Origin: a bacterium
GTDB taxonomy: Bacteria; 4484-113; JAFGCY01
Assembly (NCBI GenBank): GCA_020849855.1
Contig: JADZFO010000038.1
Location: 44,010-108,009 of the forward strand
Direction: 5' to 3'
DNA length: 64,000 nucleotides
The notes under the pieces were generated by a model that saw nothing but the letters and a program-made list of their open reading frames with translations, did not search any database and was not told the origin of the DNA. Position numbers and translations under genes: made by a program. Positions within the stretch are counted from its first letter, which is position 1. Every line of letters begins with the position of its first letter. Shown piece after piece: positions 8,457-17,588 of this stretch.

Positions 8457-11387
8457 CTAGGGCGCCAGGATCACCACCTGCCGCCGCACGCGGTCGCCGA
8501 TCATAAAGCGGCCGTCGGCGCTGATGCTCAGGCCGCCCACCGAGCGCAGCTCGCCGTCGCCATCGCCGCTGAGCGCGAAGTCGCAGACCAGCTCCCAGTC
8601 GCCGCCCGGCGCGTCCGAGGGCCGGTACTTGTGCAGCAGGCCCTGCGGGCTGAAGTAGTACACATACACAAAGCCCGCCGGGTCACAGGCCAGCACGCTG
8701 CCCACCGCGAAGCCGAAGCTGTGCGAGTCCAGGAAGGCGCCTGTCGCCGCGTCCATGCGCAGGATCTGGCTGGTGCCGGCATTCGGGTTGTCCAGCACAT
8801 ACAGATAACCGTTGTCCTTGTCCAGGGCCAGCGCGCCCAGGCTGTTGCCGGCGGGGTTGGGCATCGGGATGCTGCGCTCATACTCGCCATCAACAAATAC
8901 CTGCACCCGGTCGTTATCGCGGTCGCCCACGTACAGGGTGTCGCCATCAGCGGCCATGCCGTAGTCGCCCTTGAACTGGCCCGGCCCCGAGCCCTTGTCC
9001 ACCGCCAGCACGCGATAGCTCTCCAGATCGGCGCTGTACTCCGTCAGGTTGCTGAAGTTGTGCGTCAGGTAAAGCTTGTCCGCGCTCCAGCAGATCTCGC
9101 GCGGCGTGCGGTCCAGCCGCCCGCTCAGCGCATCGCCGTCCAGCCCGGTCTCAAGATAGGCGAAGTCCAGCACCTGGTTGCGGCGGTCCAGCAGCGTGAC
9201 GCTGTAGGTGGTGCTGTCCACCACGGCAAAGGCGCCGTCGCTCTCGCGCACGGCGAAGCTCTGCGGGTTGACATACTCACCCACCGGGCTGCTGTAGTCC
9301 ATCAGCCCAAGCTCCAGCACGCCGCTGTCCTGGTCGTAGGCGCCGGCGCGGCAGTTGTGCTCATCCGCCACCAGCACTCGCCCGCCGCTCAGCGGCGCGA
9401 TGCCCCGCGGGCTCCAGAAGCGCGCCTCATCGCCCAGCCCGCCGGGCTGCAGGGTGCCGGCTCCGTCGCTGTAGCCGCTCTCGCCCCACTCGCCGGCGCA
9501 GGTCCGGCTGGCGGACATGATGCAGACCACGCGGTCGCGCTCACGGTCTGTCACCAGCACCGTGCCGTCCGGCTGTACCGCCAGGCCGCAGGGCCCGCGC
9601 AGCTCGCCGGTGTCGGGGTCCAGGTTGGCGCTGCCGTCATAGCTGCCGATGAAGCTGCCGTCGGGCTCGAACCAGAAGACGCTGTCGGCCGAGTCGTCCA
9701 CCACCACCAGATTGCCCTGGCTGTCCAGCTCAACATCCTGCGGATGCTCAAGCTGGCCCGCGCCGATATCCAGGTCGTGCACGCCGCCCACGAACTTGCG
9801 GATCACGCCCGTGTCGGCATCGCTGAGATAGATCACTTCACCATCGCCGCTGGCAGCCAGATAGGCGCCCTCGACAAAGTTCTCCGCCAGCTCGTCCGCG
9901 CTGATCGGCTCGCTCAAAGATCCGTCGCTCTGGTCCAGGAAATAGACCTCCGGGCCCTCGGCGTGCCGGATCAGAATCCGGCCGTCGTCTACAACTTCAA
10001 GGTCTGAGGCCTTGCCGAACCAGAACTCGCGCAGGGGCTGGCCGCCCGGCTGGTAGACGTCGATGCGCCCGGCGTCGAGCTGACCCACATACATGTTCCC
10101 CGCGCTGTCGCTGGCCACGGCGGCAGGCGTGTACATCTCATAGTTCTGGTACAGGGTCTTGCCCAGGTGGGCCCAGTTCTTGGGAGGCGTGGCCGGGTCG
10201 ACGGTCACCAGCTCAAAGCTGTTACTGAACTGTGAGCCGACCTTGATCTTTACCTCGTTGACTTCCTCGGTGGCGGCGTCCGCCGGGACACGGATGCGCA
10301 GGCCCTTGCCGCCGACATCCTGAACCTCGCCTGCATCAAGCTCAGCGTCGTTCCAGTAGACCCTGGTCCCGCCCGGAGCGGGGTTGAAGCCCAGGCCGCT
10401 GGCATAGACCCAGAAGCCCGGGTACTGCCGCGGCGGGAAGAGCTCTTCCACCAGCAGGCTGTAGCTGGTGGTGGCCGTCGCCTGGTTGGACAGGGCGCTT
10501 TCCGCCTGGTCGGCGACGACAGCAGCGATGCGGAAGTAATAGGTCTGGTCCAGGGCCAGCTCCAGCACTTCATACTGCGGATCGACCGCCTTGGGCACCA
10601 GCATGTCGTTGGCCCGGTTCACCGCGCCCTGCTCGGTCAGCTCAAAGGGCGCTGTCGAGTAATAGACGTTGTAGCCGATCAGGCCGGGGGCGCTGCTGGC
10701 GTTCCAGCTCAGCATGACGCTGCCCGGCAGCACGGCCGCTTCAAGGCCGGTGGGGGCCGGGGGTGCGGGGTTGCGGCTGAGCTTCAGCTCCAGCTCCACA
10801 ACCGTCACACTTCCGCCTGCTCCCGGCGGGACATCCAGCACCGCGACATACGCCCGCCCGGAGGGCGAGACCACCGCGATATCCGCCGGCGCTGGCAGGG
10901 TGGCCATGCCCTGATAAGGGCCGCTGAGCTTCCAGGCAACACTGGTGTAGTCGCTCAGCGCCAGCCAGTACTCGCCGCTGTCATCGCTGACATCCACGCG
11001 CAGCTCCACGGGGTACCTGGCGAGGTCCGTGGTGCTGAACTCATACACGGCCCAGGCCAGGCCGCCGCCGCTTTGCTCCGCGCTGTCCAGGCGCATCTTG
11101 GTGCCCTGCACCTCGGCGCCGGCGGAAGCATCAAAGCTCTCGGCTCCCGGCACGACCAGCGCTGTCTGGCTCGCCGCGCGGCCACTGGGCGGCAGAGCCG
11201 GCAGGCCCGCGCTCAGCCCGGCGGGCAGCGCTTCAGGCTGCGGGGCGGCATCCAGGCCGCCGCCATTATCAGCGCCGCAGCCGGCGCTGAGCAGCAGCAG
11301 CAAGGCCAGGCCTGCGCCTGCGCTGCTGAAGCTGGCGCGCCGGGGCCGCGCACTGACGCTATTCGTGTTGGGGGTGTGATTGCTCAT
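8457..11387 (-). CDS. FN3 / IPT-like / NHL beta-propeller lipoprotein (copy 2)
   Basis: This 976-residue paralogue of 1320-4292 has the same domain order. A signal peptide ends in LSAGC (Cys37, a slightly atypical lipobox). The shared N-terminal domain spans about 62-203 (AWAVYEF, YWLALSDYTSVAW, SPSGRAYVAV). FN3 is at about 210-310, followed by the LFPPRQYPGFWVY segment and NHL blades ending in DRVRRQVVILAP, the same C-terminal phrase as copy 1. The ATG overlaps the stop of the upstream haem gene as ATGA, so translation is coupled. The N-terminal third has diverged more than the propeller, which suggests an old tandem duplication with relaxed constraint on the anchor region. Confidence 0.88.
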   Translation of the reverse strand: MSNHTPNTNSVSARPRRASFSSAGAGLALLLLLSAGCGADNGGGLDAAPQPEALPAGLSAGLPALPPSGRAASQTALVVPGAESFDASAGAEVQGTKMRLDSAEQSGGGLAWAVYEFSTTDLARYPVELRVDVSDDSGEYWLALSDYTSVAWKLSGPYQGMATLPAPADIAVVSPSGRAYVAVLDVPPGAGGSVTVVELELKLSRNPAPPAPTGLEAAVLPGSVMLSWNASSAPGLIGYNVYYSTAPFELTEQGAVNRANDMLVPKAVDPQYEVLELALDQTYYFRIAAVVADQAESALSNQATATTSYSLLVEELFPPRQYPGFWVYASGLGFNPAPGGTRVYWNDAELDAGEVQDVGGKGLRIRVPADAATEEVNEVKIKVGSQFSNSFELVTVDPATPPKNWAHLGKTLYQNYEMYTPAAVASDSAGNMYVGQLDAGRIDVYQPGGQPLREFWFGKASDLEVVDDGRILIRHAEGPEVYFLDQSDGSLSEPISADELAENFVEGAYLAASGDGEVIYLSDADTGVIRKFVGGVHDLDIGAGQLEHPQDVELDSQGNLVVVDDSADSVFWFEPDGSFIGSYDGSANLDPDTGELRGPCGLAVQPDGTVLVTDRERDRVVCIMSASRTCAGEWGESGYSDGAGTLQPGGLGDEARFWSPRGIAPLSGGRVLVADEHNCRAGAYDQDSGVLELGLMDYSSPVGEYVNPQSFAVRESDGAFAVVDSTTYSVTLLDRRNQVLDFAYLETGLDGDALSGRLDRTPREICWSADKLYLTHNFSNLTEYSADLESYRVLAVDKGSGPGQFKGDYGMAADGDTLYVGDRDNDRVQVFVDGEYERSIPMPNPAGNSLGALALDKDNGYLYVLDNPNAGTSQILRMDAATGAFLDSHSFGFAVGSVLACDPAGFVYVYYFSPQGLLHKYRPSDAPGGDWELVCDFALSGDGDGELRSVGGLSISADGRFMIGDRVRRQVVILAP

Positions 11388-13414
11388 AGTGGGTCGATCA
11401 CCGGGGTGTTGTCGATGAAGGTGCTCTCGAAATCCTGGAACAGGCCGCGCAGGTCGTGGAAGCCCTCGCCGCCGGGCTGGAAAGCCTTGCGGCTGAGATC
11501 CAGGTCGTGCTTCACGTCGATGCGCGGATGGCAGCCCGCGCAGGTGGCGGTCTCGCCGGGCCGCACCATGTTGTACATGCGCTCCCGCACCGCCACGCGG
11601 CCCTTGCCGTCCACCAGCTCCCAGGTCAGCAGCAGGTTTGCCGGCACGCGGATGCGGAAGCTGCCGTCCTCCGCCACCGGATACTCGCCGATGACCGGCC
11701 CGTCGTGCAGCGGCCCGAAGGTGCCGTCGTTGAAGTCAAACTCGCCGGGCACACCGGTCGGAATGCCGCGGGTCTTGAGGGCCTGGATGATGCGCAGCTT
11801 CCAGGGCCCGTCCTCCGGCCGCGGCTGGCCCTGGCGCATGTCGCCGCCGCGGTCAAAGATGTTCTGGCAGGCGAACTCGCCCCAGTCCGGCGTGTCAGGG
11901 CCCAGCGTGCGGTCGCCCAGCACCGGCGGCACTTCGCGCTGAATCAGGGGCAGAGCGCCGATCTCCCAGATGCCCGGGGCGTCGCAGGCCTTTTCCAGCG
12001 AACCGTCGCCGCGCAGCACATAAAGGCCGAAGTCCGGCGGCGGGTTGTTGCCGTCATCCCAGACCGGGCCCGGCGCATAGGACAGCAGGATATCGCCGCC
12101 CGGCAGCTCCACCGGGAACTTATAGCGCCCCAGGGTGTTCTCAGCGGCGCCGTCCACAATCTCGCGGGGGGTCAGGTAGCGGTAGGTCGGGAAGTCCGGG
12201 TTGCCCAGGGGGTCGACCCGCATCACAGTGCCGGAGCCGTACTGTTCGTGATGCGCGCGGCCGACGCCGGGGATGTCGAAGTTGGTGTGGATGCACAGCA
12301 GATCGTTATCCGCGCACTGGCTGACATCGATAAAGCAGTCCACGTTGTCGCGGCAGATATGGCTGCCGAAGACCGGGAAGGCCTTGGTGCCGTCCGGGTC
12401 CATCACCCATATGGTGAAGCGGTTGAAGCGCGGACCGCGGACGTTCAGGCGCGTGTCCCAGCTGACAAAGTAGACCTGCCCGTTGTTGGCCACGATCGGG
12501 CTGAAGCAGCCGTTCATCGCCAGGTGCACCAGGCGCTCCTCGCCGGTGAAACGGTCCAGCACGAAGAGCTGCGGCACCACCGAGTTGCCGTCATAGAAGT
12601 CGCCGATGCCAAAGCGCTCGCTGGTGAACATCAGGCGTCCGTCGGGCAGGTAGGTCGGCTCGCCGTCGTTGTACTTGTTGAAGGTCAGCTGCGTCAGGTT
12701 GGTGCCGTCGCTGTTGACCTCAAAGAGCTCCATGTCGTTGCTGCCCAGCTCGCGCATGCTGAAGGCGATTTTGGTCCCGTCAAAGTTGACTTCCAGGTCC
12801 TGGATCGGCCGGTCGCTGATGGCCAGAAGCTGGGTCAGGGTGCCGTCGGGGTCAAGGCGCATGATGGCTTGGTCCTGCAGGTTCCAGATCGGCTGCAGGT
12901 TGCGAAAGAGCATCATCGGCCCCATGGTGCCGGTGGGGTTCTGGCGCACAAAGACCACCGGGCAGGGCAGCAGGCCGGGCTCCAGTTTCGCCGCGCCCAT
13001 GCTGACCTTGTTGCCGCCGCCGTCGGCGCGCCGGGCTTCGTAGTACACCGCCTCGCCGCTGTCCGCCGGCCGCTCAAGCTCAATGCTGTGGCCGGCGCCG
13101 ACAGCTCCGATCTCCTCGCGGCTGCCTAGAGGGCCGAGGCGGCTGAGCAGCGCGTCGCGGTCCAGCTCCAGGGTCAGGCCACCGCCGGCCTCTGTCAGGT
13201 CAGCCTGCAGGCCGGGTTTAAGCTGCTCGGCGCTGGCGCCCTCAACCTGGCCGGAAACCGGCACGACGCGCTGGGCCAGCGGGGCTGTGCCGGTGGGCGT
13301 GCCTCCGGCGGGTCCCGCCTCAGCGTCAGCGGGAGCCAGGCCGCCGTTACAGGCATTCAGGCAGCATAGGGTGGCCAGACAGAGCAGTACGGCCGGTATG
13401 CGCGTGCGAAGCAT
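11384..13414 (-). CDS. PD40/TolB-like propeller lipoprotein with C-terminal c-type haem site (copy 2)
   Basis: This 676-residue paralogue of 4295-6319 has lipobox LNAC (Cys22), a GGAGGA ribosome site and the same PD40 blades (IMRLDPDGTLTQLLAIS, DGEPTYLPDGRLMFTSERFG). Its single CAGCH haem motif is at residues 625-629, the same position as in copy 1. Long stretches are identical between the copies, so the haem propeller is under stronger constraint than its NHL partner. A promoter with TTGCAA and TATAAT lies about 100 bp upstream. I infer the same envelope redox or sensing role as copy 1, possibly with a different ligand or expression condition. Confidence 0.85.
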   Translation of the reverse strand: MLRTRIPAVLLCLATLCCLNACNGGLAPADAEAGPAGGTPTGTAPLAQRVVPVSGQVEGASAEQLKPGLQADLTEAGGGLTLELDRDALLSRLGPLGSREEIGAVGAGHSIELERPADSGEAVYYEARRADGGGNKVSMGAAKLEPGLLPCPVVFVRQNPTGTMGPMMLFRNLQPIWNLQDQAIMRLDPDGTLTQLLAISDRPIQDLEVNFDGTKIAFSMRELGSNDMELFEVNSDGTNLTQLTFNKYNDGEPTYLPDGRLMFTSERFGIGDFYDGNSVVPQLFVLDRFTGEERLVHLAMNGCFSPIVANNGQVYFVSWDTRLNVRGPRFNRFTIWVMDPDGTKAFPVFGSHICRDNVDCFIDVSQCADNDLLCIHTNFDIPGVGRAHHEQYGSGTVMRVDPLGNPDFPTYRYLTPREIVDGAAENTLGRYKFPVELPGGDILLSYAPGPVWDDGNNPPPDFGLYVLRGDGSLEKACDAPGIWEIGALPLIQREVPPVLGDRTLGPDTPDWGEFACQNIFDRGGDMRQGQPRPEDGPWKLRIIQALKTRGIPTGVPGEFDFNDGTFGPLHDGPVIGEYPVAEDGSFRIRVPANLLLTWELVDGKGRVAVRERMYNMVRPGETATCAGCHPRIDVKHDLDLSRKAFQPGGEGFHDLRGLFQDFESTFIDNTPVIDPL

Positions 13415-13515
13415 GGGATCCTCCAGCTGGCGGGCCAGCCGTTGCCTTCCTACAAGCTATAAAGTTCGCCTCTTCACCAGGCCGTGGGAGCCGCGCTCAT
13501 CTGGCGGCCGGTTAA

Positions 13516-13545
13516 ATTATACGCATAGAAAGTTATATTTTGCAA
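13516..13545 (-). promoter_or_regulatory. Sigma70-type promoter of haem-propeller operon copy 2
   Basis: On the minus strand, TTGCAA (13545-13540) is followed by an 18-bp spacer and TATAAT (13521-13516), upstream of the gene starting at 13414. The same TTGCAA/TATAAT combination precedes the candidate RNA at 18374. Confidence 0.5.
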
Positions 13546-13655
13546 AAACTTGCTGGCCTTTTGCGACTCAATCTCAACCTGTTACGGCTCAGCTTGCATC
13601 AGGTAAGCCTGAACCGCGCTCAACCCTTGTATTGATCGGCACTCGCCGGATTGCT

Positions 13656-13672
13656 TACTATCTGTTATAGTA
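13656..13672. promoter_or_regulatory. Putative BlaI-type operator
   Basis: A perfect inverted repeat TACTAT-CTGTT-ATAGTA lies about 60 bp upstream of the BlaI-like gene and overlaps a possible -10 (TATAGT). BlaI/MecI operators are TA-rich dyads of similar spacing, so autoregulation is likely. This is an inference from position and symmetry. Confidence 0.5.
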
Positions 13673-13731
13673 GCTATGCGGCAGAACATCCGCGGCACGG
13701 GCCGCGTCCTGTCAGCATGAATGGAGCGCGC

Positions 13732-14124
13732 ATGAAGAAGGAACAAGGCAACAGCAATCTGGGCCCGCTGCAACAGGCCGTGCTTGATTACATCTTCGAG
13801 CACCCCGGCTGCACGGTGCGCGAGGTGCTGGACGCGCTGAACGCCGCCAGCGGGCAGAACTATGCCTACACGACGATCCAGACCGTCTGCGACGCCCTGC
13901 ACAGCAAGAAGCTGCTGGCCCGCCGGCGGGTCAAGCTGGCCTTCCACTACAGCGCCCGTGAGACCCGCGGATCGATGATCGCCCAGGGCATCAGCGATCT
14001 GCTGACCCGCTTCAAGAGCGAGCCGGCGCCGGTGGCCTCCAGCCTCGTTGACGCGCTGGAAGCCGATGCGCCCGAGCAGCTCGAGGCTCTTATCGCCGAG
14101 CTGCGCCAGCGCGGCAAGCTTTAG
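13732..14124 (+). CDS. BlaI/MecI/CopY-family winged-helix repressor
   Basis: This 130-residue protein starts MKKEQGN. The second of two close ATGs is chosen because GGAG lies 5 nt before it. Features of the BlaI family (PF03965) are the N-terminal LGPLQQAVLDYIFEHPGCTVREVLDAL, the recognition helix region YAYTTIQTVCDALHSKKLL and the wing RRVKLAFHYSA. These repressors bind DNA as dimers and are cleaved when a membrane M56 peptidase senses a signal. The M56 gene follows 65 bp downstream in the same direction, so the pair is a typical two-gene sensor system. No beta-lactamase is nearby, so the inducer is unknown. Confidence 0.88.
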   Translation: MKKEQGNSNLGPLQQAVLDYIFEHPGCTVREVLDALNAASGQNYAYTTIQTVCDALHSKKLLARRRVKLAFHYSARETRGSMIAQGISDLLTRFKSEPAPVASSLVDALEADAPEQLEALIAELRQRGKL

Positions 14125-14189
14125 CACCGCCGCAGCGCGGGCCTGCATAACCCCGGGCTCCGCGTTCTGGCATACTTTTCAGGGGACAC

Positions 14190-15260
14190 ATGCCTGAGCT
14201 GCCATCCGCAATAGCTGCGCTGATCAAGGTCTTCAGCCTGGGCTATCTGCTCACGCTGCTGGGCCTCGGCGCGGCCGCGCTGCTCTGGCGCTTCCTGCGG
14301 CCCCGCCTGGCTCCCGGCCTGCGCGCCGAAGCCGGCTTCTCGCTGATCGCCGGCACCTGGCTGCTTAACACCCTGCTTGCCGCGGGCATCTGGTGGGGTG
14401 TGGTCAACTACAAGATCCTGATGACCACCAACCACTTCCATCACCTGATGTATGGCGGCTGGGCCAATGGCATCACCGGCACCGGGCTGATGGTCTTTGG
14501 CCTGAGCCTGATGCTGCTGGCCTGGGGCTGGCAGCGCGGCACGGTGCCGGAGAAACTGCGCGACGGCGCGGCCCTGGGCAGCGCTGCTCTGGGCGCCGGC
14601 CGCAGCATCCCGCTGCGCGCCGCCCGCGGCATCGCCACCGCAGCGCTGGTTGGCGTGGTGCGCCCGGAGATCTGGGTCAACCCGGCCTACTGGGACACGC
14701 TCAGTGCTGCACAGCGCGAACTGGCCATTGCCCATGAACTGGTGCATCTGCGCCGAGCCGACAACCTCCGAAAGCTGCTGCTGGCCTGCATCGGCGGCCT
14801 CTTCGCCGTCATTCCCGGCGCACGCGCCTGGTCGGCGCAGTACGAGCAGGACAGCGAGCTGGCGGTCGACAGCGCCTGCCGCCGCAGCCATGACGAGGAC
14901 GCCTACCGCGGCCTTATCGCCGGCGCGCTGGACTTTCTGCTGGGAACAGCACAGGCTGGCGGATCCGCGGCTACCAGCAGGCAGGATAAGCCTGCGCTGG
15001 GCTCGGTGGCTGCTGCCGTCAGCGGCGCCGCGCCCCTGCAAAGCAGCCTCGGCCGCCTGCTGCGCAGCCGCTCGGCCCTCGCCCACGGCGCCCTGCTGGA
15101 GCGCCTGCGCCTGCTGGCCCAGCCCCCGGACCCGGCCGCCCAGCGCAGCGCCCTGCGCCTGCTGCCCCTGGCCCTGCTGCTGCTGACCTGCGCCCACAGC
15201 CTGGCCCTGCTCAGCCACCCGCTACCACGCTGCCTGCTGGCCTGCTATCTGGGCTATTAG
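14190..15260 (+). CDS. M56 (BlaR1-like) membrane zinc peptidase without sensor domain
   Basis: This 356-residue polytopic protein has hydrophobic segments near residues 12-35, 50-72 and 95-113 and a last one near 340-355. The zinc motif HELVH is at residues 182-186 (AIAHELVHLRRADNLRK). A downstream acidic DSELAVD probably supplies the third ligand, as in BlaR1/MecR1 and FlhB-independent M56 peptidases. The extracellular penicillin-binding sensor of true BlaR1 is absent. By context it cleaves or inactivates the BlaI-like repressor encoded just upstream in response to an envelope signal. The ribosome site is AGGGGA. Confidence 0.83.
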   Translation: MPELPSAIAALIKVFSLGYLLTLLGLGAAALLWRFLRPRLAPGLRAEAGFSLIAGTWLLNTLLAAGIWWGVVNYKILMTTNHFHHLMYGGWANGITGTGLMVFGLSLMLLAWGWQRGTVPEKLRDGAALGSAALGAGRSIPLRAARGIATAALVGVVRPEIWVNPAYWDTLSAAQRELAIAHELVHLRRADNLRKLLLACIGGLFAVIPGARAWSAQYEQDSELAVDSACRRSHDEDAYRGLIAGALDFLLGTAQAGGSAATSRQDKPALGSVAAAVSGAAPLQSSLGRLLRSRSALAHGALLERLRLLAQPPDPAAQRSALRLLPLALLLLTCAHSLALLSHPLPRCLLACYLGY

Positions 15261-15310
15261 CCCGGCGTAGCGATAGAACCGCAGCGCAGTTCCAATGCGA
15301 TCCAAAGCAA

Positions 15311-15332
15311 AGGGGCGGGTTGCCCCGCCCCT
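15311..15332. terminator. Palindromic terminator between converging M56 and citrate synthase genes
   Basis: Arms AGGGGCGGG and CCCGCCCCT flank the loop TTGC. A similar GGGGCGGG/CCCGCCCC hairpin follows the flavoprotein gene at 55022. It lies between two converging genes and is probably bidirectional. Confidence 0.6.
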
Positions 15333-15364
15333 GTTATCACCTTCGTGGTTGTCTGCGCCCTGGC

Positions 15365-16651
15365 TTAGCCGGCGCTCGCCGCCGAGGCGACGAAGTTCTT
15401 CACCCATTCCGTGCTCTCGCTCTTCGGGCGCATGATCGGGCTGCCGATCGCGCGGTTGATGATCAGCTGGCTCAGCAGGCCCATGGCGCGGCTGACGCTG
15501 AACAGCACGGTGTAGTAAGCGAACTCGGTCAAGCCATAGTGGTACAGCAGCGCGCCGGAGCCGGCATCCACGTTGGGCCAGGGGTTCTTGGCCTTGCCCT
15601 GCTTCTTCAGCACCTCGGGCGCGGTTTCATACAGCACGCTGACCGTCTTGAAGACATCGCCGTCGCTGCAGTGCTTCTTGCCGAAGGCATAGAAGGCGGT
15701 GAAGCGCGGGTCCTCCGCACGCAGCACCGCGTGGCCATAGCCCGGGATGACGTGCCCGCCGTTAAGCAGCTCCCAGCAGACTTCCTCCACCTGGGCATGC
15801 GTCGGCACGCCGCCGAAGCGCTCGATGAGCTGCATCACGAAGCCCAGGCACTCCTGGTTGGCCAGGCCGTGCAGCGGGCCGGCCAGGCCGTTGAGGCCGG
15901 CAGAGACCGCATAGTAGGGGTCGCTCAGCGCCGAGCCCACCGTGTGGCAGGTGAAGGCGCTGACGTTGCCGCCCTCATGGTCGCTGTGCAGGGTCAGGTA
16001 CAGGCGCATCATGTTGTAGCTGTCCTCGCTCTCGGGCAGGCCCAGCATGTGCACATAATTCGCCGCCCAGTCGAGGCTGGCGTCCGGGGCGATGCGCTCG
16101 CCCTTGTTGTAACGCATACGGTACACGCCGGCGGCCAGCTCAGGCAGGCGCGCCAGCATGTTCAGCGCGTCCTCAAGCGCGGCCTCCCAGTATTCGTTCT
16201 TGCCCATTTCGTGGTAGCGGGCGGCAAAGACGCTCTCCTTCTGCATGACCAGGATAGCGCTGTTGAGCATGGTCATCGGGTGGCTGTCAGCCGGCATGGC
16301 GCGCAGCACATCCCAGACATAAGCCGGCACGCCCTCGCGCTTCTTCAGCTCGCTGCGCAGGTCGGCCAGCTCTTCGGCGCTGGGGTTCTCGCCGGTCAGC
16401 AGCAGCCAGAGAATTTCTTCGGGCCACTTATCAGTCAGCTCCAGGATCGGCCGTCCGCGGATGATCAGGCCCGTCTCAGGGCTGACCTGGCTCGTGTCGC
16501 AGATCATGCCCATCACGCCGCGCATGCCGCCAAAGGCCTGGCCGACGTTGACCTCGCTGATCTTCGTCTCGCCATGGGCCGCGAGAAGGGCCTTGATTTC
16601 GTCGCGCAGGGCCGGCACACGGGCGCTGAGCTTCTGCTTCAAGAGAGACAT
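15365..16651 (-). CDS. gltA: Citrate synthase, mitochondrial-type
   Basis: This 428-residue enzyme condenses acetyl-CoA with oxaloacetate in the TCA cycle. The three catalytic residues are visible: H261 in NGLAGPLHGLANQE, H307 in VIPGYGHAVLR and D362 in NPWPNVDAGSG. Several phrases (GGMRG near residue 41, LHSDHEGGNVSA, QGKAKNPWPNVDA, YYTVLFSVSRA) agree with the animal mitochondrial enzyme rather than the E. coli hexameric type or the short Gram-positive type. It is therefore probably dimeric and not inhibited by NADH. A GAGGAAGG ribosome site precedes the ATG, and a TATAAT at 16744-16739 (minus) could be its -10. The gene is monocistronic. Confidence 0.95.
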   Translation of the reverse strand: MSLLKQKLSARVPALRDEIKALLAAHGETKISEVNVGQAFGGMRGVMGMICDTSQVSPETGLIIRGRPILELTDKWPEEILWLLLTGENPSAEELADLRSELKKREGVPAYVWDVLRAMPADSHPMTMLNSAILVMQKESVFAARYHEMGKNEYWEAALEDALNMLARLPELAAGVYRMRYNKGERIAPDASLDWAANYVHMLGLPESEDSYNMMRLYLTLHSDHEGGNVSAFTCHTVGSALSDPYYAVSAGLNGLAGPLHGLANQECLGFVMQLIERFGGVPTHAQVEEVCWELLNGGHVIPGYGHAVLRAEDPRFTAFYAFGKKHCSDGDVFKTVSVLYETAPEVLKKQGKAKNPWPNVDAGSGALLYHYGLTEFAYYTVLFSVSRAMGLLSQLIINRAIGSPIMRPKSESTEWVKNFVASAASAG

Positions 16652-16934
16652 TTTTTACCTTCCTCTTCTACTCATGCCGGCCCCGGGGCGCGCTGAGGCG
16701 CCAGGTGGCACGTCTGGGGGGTCCGGCGAAGCCGACGGATTATATAACAATCCCCCATTTGATATCGGCATCCGCGCCCTGGGTCTCAAGTGCTTTCCGG
16801 CTCATCCGGGCCTGCCGCGAGGGCGCCCGCAGAGCGGCAAACAGGCCGGCCCGGCGCTGCTTCATCTACCTGAAAGAGGCCCGTTTTATCCTTGCGCCGG
16901 CCAGCATGGCACAACAATAGCGCCGCCGCGCTGG
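16652..16934. other. Divergent promoter region, citrate synthase / Nudix
   Basis: No gene is seen. The region contains a minus-strand TATAAT (16744-16739) about 88 bp before the citrate synthase ATG, and the -10 of the Nudix gene begins just after it. Confidence 0.45.
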
Positions 16935-16940
16935 TATAAT
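16935..16940 (+). promoter_or_regulatory. -10 hexamer implying a leaderless Nudix transcript
   Basis: TATAAT ends 6 nt before the ATG at 16947. Transcription normally begins 6-7 nt after the -10, so it would start at the initiation codon. No Shine-Dalgarno sequence is present. The same spacing occurs before 21966, 45008, 45749 and 50429. Confidence 0.6.
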
Positions 16941-16946
16941 CGGACA

Positions 16947-17465
16947 ATGAGCCAGAACCGCGCCAAATCCACCAGGTTGAGCTTCGTCGACCACATCTGC
17001 TGTGGCGGCGTGGTGCTGGACTCCCTTTCCACCGAGGCACAGATTGTGCTGATCGAAGTGGACAAGGGCCGCCAGCCGCGCTGGCTGCTGCCCAAGGGCC
17101 ACGTCAACCCCGGCGAGCGCCACGAGGAAGCCGCCACCCGCGAGGTCAGCGAGGAAACCGGCATCCCGGTGGAGAACCTCGAAGTCCTGGCCTATCTGGG
17201 GAAGATCGACTATTCCTTCCCCGCCGTCCCGCGCCACGAACTGCACCGCAAGACCGTGCACTTCTACCTCATGCGCAGCCGCTCCACCGAGCTCTCCATC
17301 GGCCCGGTGACCCGCGAGGAAGGCATTGCCTCCGCGCAGTGGTTTTCGCTGGCCGCCGCAAAGGAACTGGTGCGCTATGACGGTAACCGCGAAGTCATCG
17401 AGCGCGCTGAGATGATCCTGGAGCAGCTCCTGGCCAAGCGCGGCCGCCTGAGCGTTTCAGCCTAG
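16947..17465 (+). CDS. Nudix hydrolase
   Basis: This 172-residue protein contains a complete Nudix box GX5EX7REUXEEXGU at residues 51-73, beginning GHVNPGE and ending REVSEETGI, with the metal-binding glutamates E66, E69 and E70. A preceding WLLPKGHV strand is typical of diadenosine polyphosphate or (deoxy)nucleotide hydrolases of the MutT group. It cleaves nucleoside diphosphates linked to another moiety, but the exact substrate cannot be read. No C-terminal winged helix is present, so it is not an NrtR-type NAD regulator. The start is set by the leaderless promoter; the upstream extension of this frame lies in non-coding sequence. Confidence 0.9.
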   Translation: MSQNRAKSTRLSFVDHICCGGVVLDSLSTEAQIVLIEVDKGRQPRWLLPKGHVNPGERHEEAATREVSEETGIPVENLEVLAYLGKIDYSFPAVPRHELHRKTVHFYLMRSRSTELSIGPVTREEGIASAQWFSLAAAKELVRYDGNREVIERAEMILEQLLAKRGRLSVSA

Positions 17466-17588
17466 GCTGCGCCGACCCCTCCAGACTCAGTCAGCACTCT
17501 GTTTTCGCACTTCCGCCCCCCTGCGACTCTGGCAGCCTGCATATGCTGCTGCGCACTCCAATCCGGGTATCTTGACCAGTCAAAGCAA

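Noticed and set aside
4295..13414. Hydrazine synthase (anammox) function
   Set aside because: Only a propeller region and one haem site resemble hydrazine synthase alpha; the beta and gamma subunits are absent, and such propellers are common in non-anammox bacteria.
14190..15260. Beta-lactam-sensing BlaR1
   Set aside because: The penicillin-binding sensor domain is missing and no beta-lactamase gene is nearby.
16947..17465. NrtR-type NAD regulator
   Set aside because: The Nudix box is complete and catalytic, and there is no winged-helix domain.
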